Positions 8,732 to 16,145 of a stretch of DNA of 64,000 bases are shown one piece after another (position 1 is the first letter of the stretch; each line of letters starts with the position of its first letter). The stretch spans positions 42,436 through 106,435 of the forward strand of contig NZ_JTDK01000005.1 in assembly GCF_000802305.1 (NCBI RefSeq), in the 5' to 3' direction. The stretch comes from Microbacterium mangrovi (GTDB lineage: Bacteria; Actinomycetota; Actinomycetes; Actinomycetales; Microbacteriaceae). The position numbers and the translations under genes are program-made. The notes under the pieces were generated by a model. That model made no database searches and was not told where the DNA came from. It saw only the letters and a list, made by a program, of their open reading frames with translations.

Positions 8732-9837
8732 TCCGCCGCGCGACGGTCGTGGTGATCGGCGGCGGGCAGGCGGGGTTGTCGGCCGCCTTCCACCTGCACC
8801 GGCGGGGATTCGCCAGCGCTCTCACCGATCCGGATGCCGAGCGCACCTTCGTGGTGCTGGATGCCGAAGACGGCCCGGGCGGGGCCTGGCGGCACCGCTG
8901 GCGTTCGCTCAGCATGGCGACGGTCAACCACATCTTCGACCTGCCCGGCATGCACCAGAGCCCGGTCGACCCGGCGACGCCGAGCAGGGATGCCGTGCCG
9001 GCGTACTTCGCCGCGTTCGAGGCGCAGGAGCAGCCGCCGATCCTGCGGGCGGTCACCGTCACGGGCGTGCGGCGCGCCGATGACCTGCCGGACGGCGACC
9101 TGATCGTGTCGTCGACGGCGGGGGAGTGGGTGACGCGGGCCGTGGTCAACGCGACCGGCACGTGGACCAACCCGGTGCGGCCGGCGTATCCGGGAGCCGA
9201 GACGTTCCAGGGCCGCCAGCTCCACACCAAGGACTACGTGTCCCTCGACGAATTCGCCGGACTCCGGGTCGCGATCGTCGGCGGTGGGATCTCGGCGGTG
9301 CAGCAGCTCGAGGAGATCTCCCGCGTCGCGCAGGTGTTCTGGTACACGCGGCGCGAGCCGGTGTTCCGCGCGTCGGGCTTCAACCCCGAGGTCGAGGGCC
9401 GCGAGACGATCGCCAAGGTGGTCGCCGACGTCGAAGCCGGCAACCCCACCGGCAGCGTCGTGTCGTACACGCAGCTCGCGTGGACGCCGTACGCGCTCGC
9501 GGCCCGCGACCGGGGCGCGCTGGTGCGTCGCCCGATGTTCACCGCGATCGAGCCGCACGGCGTCCGCGAGGCGGACGGCACCTTCACCGCGGTGGATGTC
9601 ATCCTCTGGGCGACCGGGTTCAAGCCGGCGCTCGCACACCTCGACCCGCTCGGCTTGCGCAACGACCGCGGCGGGATCGAGCTGCGCGGCACCCAGGTGG
9701 CGGCCGAGCCCCGGGTGCACCTGATCGGCTTCGGGCCGTCGCAGTCGACCGTCGGCGCGAACCGGGCGGGCCGGGCCGCCGTGGCATCCCTCGTGCGGTA
9801 CCTGGAGCGGGAGCCCGCGGGCGTCCCCGTCGGATGA
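8728..9837 (+). CDS. FAD/NAD(P)-dependent oxidoreductase (flavin monooxygenase-like)
   Basis: This 369-residue protein has two Rossmann dinucleotide motifs: VVIGGGQAGLSAAFHLHRRG (from residue 8, FAD) and VAIVGGGISAVQQLEEI (about residue 175, NADPH). GGAWRHRWRSL near residue 50 resembles the FAD-binding loop of flavin-containing monooxygenases. ILWATGFKPAL near the end is the usual ATG motif of this superfamily. It starts with GTG overlapping the MarR stop, so it belongs to the MarR-controlled redox unit together with the two luciferase-like enzymes. The substrate is not evident. Confidence 0.87.
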   Translation: MIRRATVVVIGGGQAGLSAAFHLHRRGFASALTDPDAERTFVVLDAEDGPGGAWRHRWRSLSMATVNHIFDLPGMHQSPVDPATPSRDAVPAYFAAFEAQEQPPILRAVTVTGVRRADDLPDGDLIVSSTAGEWVTRAVVNATGTWTNPVRPAYPGAETFQGRQLHTKDYVSLDEFAGLRVAIVGGGISAVQQLEEISRVAQVFWYTRREPVFRASGFNPEVEGRETIAKVVADVEAGNPTGSVVSYTQLAWTPYALAARDRGALVRRPMFTAIEPHGVREADGTFTAVDVILWATGFKPALAHLDPLGLRNDRGGIELRGTQVAAEPRVHLIGFGPSQSTVGANRAGRAAVASLVRYLEREPAGVPVG

Positions 9838-9856
9838 CGGGGCCGCACTGGTCGTA

Positions 9857-9962
9857 ATCTCCTCCGCTCGCGACGCTCGATCGGCGTCGGCGGAGGAGAT
9901 GCGACGGGCGGAGGACCAAACCAGGACGGATGCTCCTCTCCTCTCCTCATCTCCTCCGCTCG
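9857..9962. repeat. GGAGGGGATG-family palindromic intergenic element, copy 1
   Basis: ATCTCCTCCGC (9857-9867) and GCGGAGGAGAT (9890-9900) are perfect inverted arms, with CGACGC/GCGTCG nested inside. A second GGCGGAGGA and a further ATCTCCTCCGC (9949-9959) follow. It lies between two convergent genes and resembles elements at 56857-56926 and 63969-64000. It can fold on either strand and may act as a bidirectional terminator. Confidence 0.6.
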
Positions 9963-10022
9963 AGTGTTCACCTGCCCGACCTGCCGCTGTGCATCGACGG
10001 GCCACCGGGCGCCTCGTCAGCG

Positions 10023-10328
10023 TTAGTCGTTCTGCGAGCGTTTGCTCCATCGGAGGGCGATCGCCCGCCGGGCAGCAAACCCGGCGATGAGCGGTACGCC
10101 GATCAGCAGCAGGTACTGCAGCCAGATCGGCGAGATTGCCGGGGGCGCGGCGAGGATCAATGACAGGCAGATGATGAGGAACAGCATCCCGAGGGCGACC
10201 CGGCCGACGCCTCCTGACCACACTGGTGTGTGGGATTCCCAAGCGGCGGCGATCGCGAAAGCAAGGATGAAGCTTGCGATCACGAGCCCGGGAACGGCGA
10301 GGAACGTCATGAAGCCCACGTGTTGCAC
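10023..10328 (-). CDS. Small membrane protein of unknown function
   Basis: The 101-residue product has three hydrophobic stretches (about 6-28, 43-62 and 68-86) and a basic tail, RRAIALRWSKRSQND. No family is recognised. Its GTG start directly follows the stop of the upstream frameshifted secreted protein (TAG-GTG), so it depends on translation of that gene or on reinitiation. The pairing of a secreted or membrane-anchored protein with a small membrane protein is seen in toxin/immunity pairs, but nothing else here supports that. Internal ATG at residue 7 is an alternative start. Confidence 0.55.
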   Translation of the reverse strand: MQHVGFMTFLAVPGLVIASFILAFAIAAAWESHTPVWSGGVGRVALGMLFLIICLSLILAAPPAISPIWLQYLLLIGVPLIAGFAARRAIALRWSKRSQND

Positions 10329-11602
10329 CTATCGGGTCGTCGCAAGCGAGTAACAGGATCCCAGCCCGAGGACGTTGAACACGGACCGTCCAACTGCACG
10401 GATGAAGGTTTCGAGCGCCTTGATCTGGGCGCTGGTCAGGCTACTCCTCCGCTTCGCGTACTTCTTCAGGAGGGAGACGACCTTGCTCATAGTGCCGCCG
10501 AGGGCCCGGTACGCCTTGATGACGGCCTTCGCGCTTTTGACGATCTTGTCAGCCTTCGCAAACGCGCGCACGACCTTGGCCGCCCCGACGGCAAGCGAGG
10601 CGATCTCCGCAACGCAGAGTGCGGATGTGCCGATCCACCAGAGCACACTCGGGTCCGCAGTCACAGGGAACGCAGTGTTACTGTTTGCATCGATGACCTG
10701 AGAGACGGCATTCCCATTGATCACGTAGTGGGTGTCCACCGACTTGCCGTTCGCGTCGACCGCCCACGGTGCGGCGAGGGTTGCAATCCGCTTGGTCGTG
10801 GTGATTTCGGCTGTCTTTGCGGGCTTGATCGAATCAAGTGCCGACTGCTGTTCGTCGGTCACCGGTTGGTCGTCGGCCAAGTTGCCCAGCACGGCGTCCA
10901 CGGCATCCGAGATCCGCTTGACTTCCGCCTCGGACGCCACCTCCTCGGTGATGGGAACATGGATTGCGACGGAACCATCTGCCTGGGTGGTCAGGTGGGC
11001 GCCGTCGGGTAGGTCAAGGTCGAAGTGGACCGTTCGCGATGCGCTCTGATCGTTGAGGACGGCGACCATCTGCAGACCGTCGGAAGTCGCGCGGGTGACG
11101 ACATCGGTGCTTGGCGCCACATCGGACTGGACGAGCGCGCCGTCGGTCAGCTCCGTGGCAGACGGTGCACCCGCGGGGGAGATGCCAATTTCGGGGCCAA
11201 TCAGGCGGGACATCGTCGCGATGCCGGTGGCGGACACGGTTGTCGTGGAGCCGTCGGGGAGCACCGCAGTCATGCTGCCTCCTCCGACCTGCAGCGGAAA
11301 GGATGCCTGCGCGCTGGCAGCATCCGCCAGCCTGGCCACGGTTGCCGGGTCAGATGCATCGAGCTGGTCGGCCGCCTCAGAAATGCCGGCCACGTCGGTC
11401 GATGAACCCAGGGCGGCAGACGTTGTGGTGCCGGTGGAGTCCGCTGCCTCGGCGTGAGCAGGCGCGGCGAGCCCGTGGTCGCCGCGGCTACAGACATCGC
11501 CGTGGCGAGGCCGAGCGTCACGGCGAGCAAACGAGACTTAGAGATACTTCCTTTGCGATTGCGCACTACTTCGTGAGAGTCAAATGCATCGTTGCTGGCC
11601 AT
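10329..11602 (-). pseudogene. Secreted protein gene interrupted by a one-base frameshift
   Basis: From ATG 11602 (GAAGGG Shine-Dalgarno) the protein begins with a charged N-terminus and a hydrophobic signal core, SRLLAVTLGLATAMSVAAAT. The frame then turns to Arg/Pro-rich nonsense. One base off, the sequence reads GLAAPAHAEAADSTG, a perfect signal-peptidase site, and continues 370 more residues to 10329. Adding one G to the GGG run (complement of 11472-11474) joins both parts into about 424 residues. The mature part has a beta-rich region, then a hydrophobic helix (WWIGTSALCVAEIASLAVGAA) and a Lys-rich helical end. No family recognised. It could be a real null allele, phase variation, or an assembly error. 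Confidence 0.65.
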
Positions 11603-11757
11603 TCGGGTCCCTTCCTCATGTGGCGTGGGACTGCACGCGGGACAGCCTCCCAGCGGGATCGAGACGCTGAGCCGGGTTCGGTGCCTGTTCAGTGATGCTC
11701 ACAGCTTTTTCTTTGAGGACTCAAGGACTGCACTCAGCAATGCGCGCAGAGAGTCGC

Positions 11758-12834
11758 TCAGGCCGGCAGCCGCACGGTCACCACGGCGCCGCCGGCCTGC
11801 GGGACGAAGCGGAGCTCGCCGCGATGCGCGGTGACGATGTTCTGCGCGATCGCCAGCCCGAGGCCGGTCCCGGCATGGTCGGCACCGGGGGTGCGCGCCC
11901 GGCCGCGCCCGCGCTGGAACGGCTCCAGCAGCACCGGGATGTCGGCGGCATCCAGCTCCGGTCCGGTGTTCTCCACGCGCAGCAGCACCGCCCCGGGCTC
12001 GGTGGCGGTGGTCACCGTCACCGTTCCGCCGACGGGGAGGTTGTGCACGACGGCGTTGTGCACGAGGTTGGTCGTCAGCTGCAGCAGCAGGGCCTCCGAC
12101 CCCCGGCAGGGGGCGGCGACACCGCCGACCTCGAGGCTCACGCCGCGCCGCTCCGCGAGCGGCAGCAGGTTCTCGGCCGCCTCCTCGGCGACGAGCGACA
12201 GGTCGACCGGGTCGTCGGCGGCCGGAGCCCGGCTCGTGCGGTGCAGCAGCAGCAGCGCATCGGCGAGCTCGATCGCGCGCGTGTTCACCGCCTGGAGGCG
12301 CTCCAGCAGCAGATCGACATCCCTGTCCGGATCCTTCCGGGCGACCTCCAGCATCGTCTGCGTGATGGCCAGGGGCGTGCGCAGCTCGTGGGAGGCGTTC
12401 GCGGCGAAGCGCTCCTGCTCGTCGACGTGGGCCTCCAGCCGGGCGAGCATCGTGTCGAACACGTCGGCCAGGCGCCGGAACTCGTCGTCGTCTCCGTCCA
12501 TCCGGATCCGGTGCGACAGGGACCCGTTCCCGGCGAGCTCGGCCGCGTCCGAGATGCGGGCGAGCGGGGCCAGTATCCGCCCGGCGAGGAACCATCCGCC
12601 GGCGAGCCCGAACGCGACCAGGAAGACCATCGCCCACTCCGCCCGCGGGGCGAACGCCCGCAGCAGATCGCTGCGGTTCGGCACGAACTGCGCCGCCTCG
12701 ATCGCACCGTCGGGCACATAGCGCAGCAGGAACAGCCAGACGAGACTGAGCAGGAGGAAGCCGGCGACGAGCACGAATCCGGCGTAGCTGAGCGTCAGGC
12801 GCAGGCGGACGCTCACACCCTTGGGCCTAGGCAT
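11758..12834 (-). CDS. Sensor histidine kinase
   Basis: The 358-residue protein has two membrane segments (about 17-38 and 66-88) with a short extracellular loop of some 27 residues, a HAMP region, a HisKA box FAANASHELRTPLA with His149, and a HATPase domain with NLVHNAVVHN and GTGLGLAIAQNIV. It overlaps the response-regulator gene by 8 bp (ATGCCTAG), so the pair is translated as a unit. The very short sensor loop is typical of kinases that sense events in the membrane, such as cell-envelope stress. The divergent VanY-like peptidase gene supports a peptidoglycan-related signal; this is inference. Confidence 0.92.
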   Translation of the reverse strand: MPRPKGVSVRLRLTLSYAGFVLVAGFLLLSLVWLFLLRYVPDGAIEAAQFVPNRSDLLRAFAPRAEWAMVFLVAFGLAGGWFLAGRILAPLARISDAAELAGNGSLSHRIRMDGDDDEFRRLADVFDTMLARLEAHVDEQERFAANASHELRTPLAITQTMLEVARKDPDRDVDLLLERLQAVNTRAIELADALLLLHRTSRAPAADDPVDLSLVAEEAAENLLPLAERRGVSLEVGGVAAPCRGSEALLLQLTTNLVHNAVVHNLPVGGTVTVTTATEPGAVLLRVENTGPELDAADIPVLLEPFQRGRGRARTPGADHAGTGLGLAIAQNIVTAHRGELRFVPQAGGAVVTVRLPA

Positions 12835-13516
12835 GCCCCGGCGTCCCGGGGTCGTCGCCCGACGCGATGCGATAGCCCACTCCGGGCACGGTCGCGATCA
12901 GCCACGGTTCCCCGAGCCGTTTGCGCAGCGCCGACACGGTGATGCGCACCGCGTTCGTGAAGGGATCGGCGTTCTCGTCCCACGCCCGCTCCAGCAGCTC
13001 TTCCGCGCTCACCACGCCGCCCTCCGCCGCGACGAGAACTTCCAGCACGGCGAACTGCTTGCGGGTGAGGGCCACGTATCGTCCGTCGCGGAACACCTCC
13101 CGGCGGAACGGGTCCAGCCGCAGGCCCCCGATCTCCCGCACGGGCGGGCGCGACCGCCCGCGCCGCCGGTCGAGGGCGCGCAGCCGCAGCACGAGCTCGC
13201 GCAGCTCGAAGGGCTTGGTCAGATAGTCGTCGGCGCCGAGCTCGAACCCCGACGCCTTGTCGTCGAGACGGTCCGCGGCGGTGAGCATCAGGATCGGGAT
13301 GCCGCTCCCCGACGCCACGATCCGGCGCGCCACCTCGTCGCCCGACGGACCGGGGATGTCCCGGTCGAGCACGGCCAGGTCGTACCCGTTGACGTCGAGC
13401 AGCTCGAGGGCCGTGTCGCCGTCGCCGGCGACATCCGCCGCGATGGCCTCCAGCCGCAGCCCGTCGCGGATGCCCTCGGCCAGGAGGGGTTCGTCCTCGA
13501 CGATCAGCACGCGCAT
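12827..13516 (-). CDS. OmpR/PhoB-family response regulator
   Basis: The 229-residue protein has a receiver domain with acidic pocket VEDEP (residues 6-10), phosphoacceptor Asp51 (AVLDRDIPG) and Lys101 (TKPF), followed by an OmpR-type winged helix with NAVRITVSALRKRLG and the terminal GVGYRI. TAGCAT lies 7 nt before the ATG (13524-13529), so the mRNA is probably leaderless. It is the first gene of the kinase operon and diverges from the D,D-carboxypeptidase gene across an 11-bp-phased direct repeat typical of this regulator family's sites. Confidence 0.93.
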   Translation of the reverse strand: MRVLIVEDEPLLAEGIRDGLRLEAIAADVAGDGDTALELLDVNGYDLAVLDRDIPGPSGDEVARRIVASGSGIPILMLTAADRLDDKASGFELGADDYLTKPFELRELVLRLRALDRRRGRSRPPVREIGGLRLDPFRREVFRDGRYVALTRKQFAVLEVLVAAEGGVVSAEELLERAWDENADPFTNAVRITVSALRKRLGEPWLIATVPGVGYRIASGDDPGTPGHA

Positions 13517-13538
13517 GACTCCGATGCTACGGACCCGG

Positions 13539-13568
13539 ACATATCGGGAACATATGCGACAGCGCATA
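13539..13568. promoter_or_regulatory. Phased direct repeat and palindrome, likely response-regulator site
   Basis: ACATAT occurs at 13539-13544 and again at 13550-13555, an 11-bp period that matches head-to-tail OmpR-family dimers. It runs into the dyad TATGCG-acag-CGCATA (13553-13568). The site is 11-52 bp from the regulator's promoter and 36 bp from the peptidase start, so it could serve both genes. Confidence 0.5.
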
Positions 13569-13603
13569 CGCCCTCGCAACACCCGCCCGGGTGGACTGGT
13601 GCG

Positions 13604-14296
13604 GTGAACCAGATCGTGCATCCTCACCCCCGGCCCCGTCCGCGGACCGGCGCCCGGCGCACCGCCCGCCGGATCCTCGTCGCGGGCCTGGGCGCCGCCG
13701 CCCTCCTCGTGACCGCGCTCATGCTGCCCGGCATCCTCGGCGCCGCAGCGGCACTGGGGTCCTGGGCCGGGGCCGGTGCCGGCGGCACGCACACCGCCGG
13801 CGGCACGCACACCGCCGGCGGCTCCTTCGCGCAGGGGGCGCCGACGGCGGCGGACGGCGTCATCGCCGGCGGGTCGGTGTCGGTGTTCGACGACACCCTG
13901 CCTGCCGTCACGAAGCTGGACCCGGCACTCCTGGCCGCGGTGCGCACGGCCGCGCGCGCGGCGGGTCCGGACATCCGGTTCGTCGTCAACAGCGGCTGGC
14001 GCTCGCCGAAGCTGCAGGAGCAGATGCTGCAGGACGCCATCGCGCAGTACGGCTCGCGCACCGAGGCGGAGAAGTGGGTCGCGACGCCGGATGCCTCCGA
14101 GCACGTCAAGGGCGAGGCGATCGACATCGGCCCGTGGGCGGCGGACGACTGGCTGTCGCGCCACGGCGCCGCCTACGGCCTCTGCCAGATCTACGCGAAC
14201 GAGGGCTGGCACTTCGAACTGCGGCCGAAGGCGAAGACCCAGGGATGCCCGGCGATGTACGCCGACCCGAGCCACGACCCGCGCCTTACCGGATGA
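13604..14296 (+). CDS. M15-family D-alanyl-D-alanine carboxypeptidase (VanY-like), membrane anchored
   Basis: The 230-residue protein has a cytoplasmic Arg-rich start, one membrane segment (about 25-50), a Gly/Thr-rich linker containing a duplicated GGTHTA unit, and an M15 peptidase domain. Zinc ligands are in SEHVKGEAIDIG (His167, Asp174) and GWHFE (His203), with Glu200 as likely catalytic base. Such enzymes trim the terminal D-Ala from peptidoglycan stem peptides. The GTG start has no clear ribosome-binding site. It diverges from a two-component system, as in VanRS-VanY arrangements; there are no vanHAX genes here, so it is more likely cell-wall homeostasis than true glycopeptide resistance. 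Confidence 0.85.
   Translation: MNQIVHPHPRPRPRTGARRTARRILVAGLGAAALLVTALMLPGILGAAAALGSWAGAGAGGTHTAGGTHTAGGSFAQGAPTAADGVIAGGSVSVFDDTLPAVTKLDPALLAAVRTAARAAGPDIRFVVNSGWRSPKLQEQMLQDAIAQYGSRTEAEKWVATPDASEHVKGEAIDIGPWAADDWLSRHGAAYGLCQIYANEGWHFELRPKAKTQGCPAMYADPSHDPRLTG
13783..13818 (+). repeat. Exact 18-bp tandem duplication in the peptidase linker
   Basis: CGGCACGCACACCGCCGG is present twice without change (13783-13800 and 13801-13818). It encodes two GGTHTA units in the flexible linker between the membrane anchor and the catalytic domain. Exact identity suggests a recent slippage event, so linker length may vary between strains. Confidence 0.9.
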
Positions 14297-14388
14297 CCGG
14301 GGGCATCCGGATCCCGGCGCCCGTACACCGGAAACGCGTCGAAAGCGAGGGGGTGGCGCCGAACCGTGCGCGGGTTAGCGTCGATCCC

Positions 14389-15762
14389 ATGCGGCCTGCA
14401 ACATTCGTCATCCTCGGCGCGTCCGGCGACCTCGCGTCGCGCCTGCTCCTCCCGGCAGTCGGGGAACTGCTGCACCGGGACACCGACCGGGAACTCACGC
14501 TCATCGGGGCAGGCTCGGACGCCTGGGACGACGACCACTGGCGGGACGCCGTGCGGAAGGCCTTCGCCGCCGCGGGCGCGGAGGACGAGTTCCCCCGCGT
14601 CGCCGAGACCCGCTACGTGCAGGCGGACATCACCGACCCGGACGCGCTGACGAGCCTCCTCGAGCCCCTGCACGGGCCGGTCGTGCTGTACTTCGCCGTT
14701 CCTCCCGCGGTCGCGGCGGCGGCGTGCACGGCGCTGCAGCAGGTCCGGCTGCCCGAGGACCTCGTGCTCGCGCTGGAGAAGCCGTTCGGCGGAGACCGGG
14801 AGGGGGCGGCCAAGCTGAACGCCGTGCTGCGGGACCTGGTGCCCGAGCGGCAGGTCTTCCGCGTCGACCACTTCCTCGGCCGCGACACCGTGCTGAACCT
14901 CCTCGGCGTGCGGTTCGCCAATCGGCTCGTCGAGCCGCTGTGGTCGGCCGCGCACGTGGAGCACGTGCTCATCCGCTTCGACGAGTCCCTGGCGCTGGAG
15001 AACCGGGCCCGCTACTACGACCACGCCGGCGCGATGGTGGACATGCTGCAGAGCCATCTGCTCCAGATCCTCGCGACCCTGACGATGGCCCCGCCGGCGA
15101 CGCTCGGCGAACGGGATCTGCGCGACGCGAAGGGAGCGGCCCTGCGCGCCACGCACATCTGGGACGACGATCCGGTGCACTTCTCCCGCCGGGCCCGCTA
15201 CACGGCGGGCACGATCGGCGACCGCCGGATCCCCTCGTACGTGGACGAGCCCGGGGTCGACCCGTCGCGCGACACCGAGACGCTCGCCGAGTTCACGTGC
15301 GAGGTGCGCACGTCCCGCTGGGCGGGGGTGCCGTTCACTCTGCGCTCCGGCAAGGCGCTCGGGACCGCGCGCGCCGAGGTCGTCGTCACGTTCCGCAAGG
15401 TGCGGCACCTGCCCGAGGGGTTCCTCGGGGACGCGCCCGACGGCGGCGTGCTGCGATTCTCCCTCGGACCCGACACGGTGACCTTCGAATTGAACGTCAA
15501 CGGCGGCGACGACCCGTTCGAACTGCACCGCGAGGCGGCGACGGTCGCGCTCGGGGAGGGGCGCATCCACGCGTACACCCAGGTGCTCAGCGAGATCCTC
15601 GAGGGCGATGTGACGCTGTCGGTGCGGGGCGACTCGGCCGAGGAATGCTGGCGGATCGTCCAGCCCGTGCAGGATGCCTGGAGCCGCGGTGACGTGCCGC
15701 TCGAGGACTACCCGGCCGGCTCGCCCGGGCCCGCGGGCTGGGCGACGTCGCAGGCTTCGTAG
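14389..15762 (+). CDS. zwf: Glucose-6-phosphate dehydrogenase (short form)
   Basis: The 457-residue enzyme oxidises glucose 6-phosphate with NAD(P)+ at the head of the pentose phosphate pathway. It shows the nucleotide motif GASGDLASR (residues 10-18), EKPFG (130-134), and the catalytic stretch RVDHFLGRD (158-166) with His161 and with Arg in place of the usual Lys after Gly. It is shorter than the roughly 510 residues of the standard enzyme. TAGCGT sits 7 nt before the ATG, so it is probably leaderless. No transaldolase, opcA or pgl genes are near, so this may be a paralogue of a main zwf elsewhere, with possibly different cofactor preference. Confidence 0.86.
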   Translation: MRPATFVILGASGDLASRLLLPAVGELLHRDTDRELTLIGAGSDAWDDDHWRDAVRKAFAAAGAEDEFPRVAETRYVQADITDPDALTSLLEPLHGPVVLYFAVPPAVAAAACTALQQVRLPEDLVLALEKPFGGDREGAAKLNAVLRDLVPERQVFRVDHFLGRDTVLNLLGVRFANRLVEPLWSAAHVEHVLIRFDESLALENRARYYDHAGAMVDMLQSHLLQILATLTMAPPATLGERDLRDAKGAALRATHIWDDDPVHFSRRARYTAGTIGDRRIPSYVDEPGVDPSRDTETLAEFTCEVRTSRWAGVPFTLRSGKALGTARAEVVVTFRKVRHLPEGFLGDAPDGGVLRFSLGPDTVTFELNVNGGDDPFELHREAATVALGEGRIHAYTQVLSEILEGDVTLSVRGDSAEECWRIVQPVQDAWSRGDVPLEDYPAGSPGPAGWATSQAS

Positions 15763-15798
15763 GAGCGCGCTCGCCGCCGCAAGAACGGGCGCGGCCGC

Positions 15799-16020
15799 CT
15801 ACTGCGGTTCGTAGCGCCCGTGCACCACCCGCAACGGCAGGCCGTCGATCTCGTCGCCGTCCCACGGGGCCGGGAGCGCGGCATCCGCATCGGTCGTCAC
15901 CTCGAGCACCAGGCCGTCGTCGCGCTGCTTGACGCCGACCGCGTTCACCCCGGGCAGTGCCAGCAGCGCCGACTCGTGTCGCCGCTGGACGGCCACCGCT
16001 TCGTCGTAGCTGATCGCCAT
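15799..16020 (-). CDS. 73-residue protein sharing a domain with the adjacent peptidase's N-terminus
   Basis: The protein reads MAISYDEAVAVQRRHESALL, then ALPGVNAVGVKQRDDGLVLEVTTD, LPAPWDGDEIDGLPLRVVHGRY. The divergent peptidase begins with IEELVAIKDRAEAEYL, SRPGVTGIDVGYKYV, DEVAIRVHV, VPAQIDGVVTDV. The order of a helix, a PGVxxxxVG strand, a charged loop, a V-rich strand and an IDG turn is the same in both. It therefore looks like a free copy of the peptidase's N-terminal domain. If that domain is a propeptide or partner-binding unit, the small protein could bind or inhibit the peptidase; this is inference from layout. Confidence 0.6.
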   Translation of the reverse strand: MAISYDEAVAVQRRHESALLALPGVNAVGVKQRDDGLVLEVTTDADAALPAPWDGDEIDGLPLRVVHGRYEPQ

Positions 16021-16084
16021 GTCGTGATCGTCTCACGGCGGCGCCCACCGCGCCAGGGGCGCGTATCAGTGCCTTTCCGGCGCC

Positions 16085-16114
16085 CTCCTCGTAGGAGAGC
16101 GGACGTCGGTCCGC
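16085..16114 (+). promoter_or_regulatory. Two consecutive hairpins in the peptidase leader
   Basis: CTCCT-cgt-AGGAG (16085-16097) is followed at once by GCGGAC-gtcg-GTCCGC (16099-16114). Both are perfect stems, located 32-61 bp before the peptidase start in the divergent region. They could be operators, since both are dyads, or 5'-leader structures. Confidence 0.35.
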
Positions 16115-16145
16115 CCGAACAACCTTGGGGGGAAGGGGGATGGCC

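Noticed and set aside
11758..14296. True vancomycin-resistance cluster
   Set aside because: No vanH, vanA/B-type ligase or vanX in the region.
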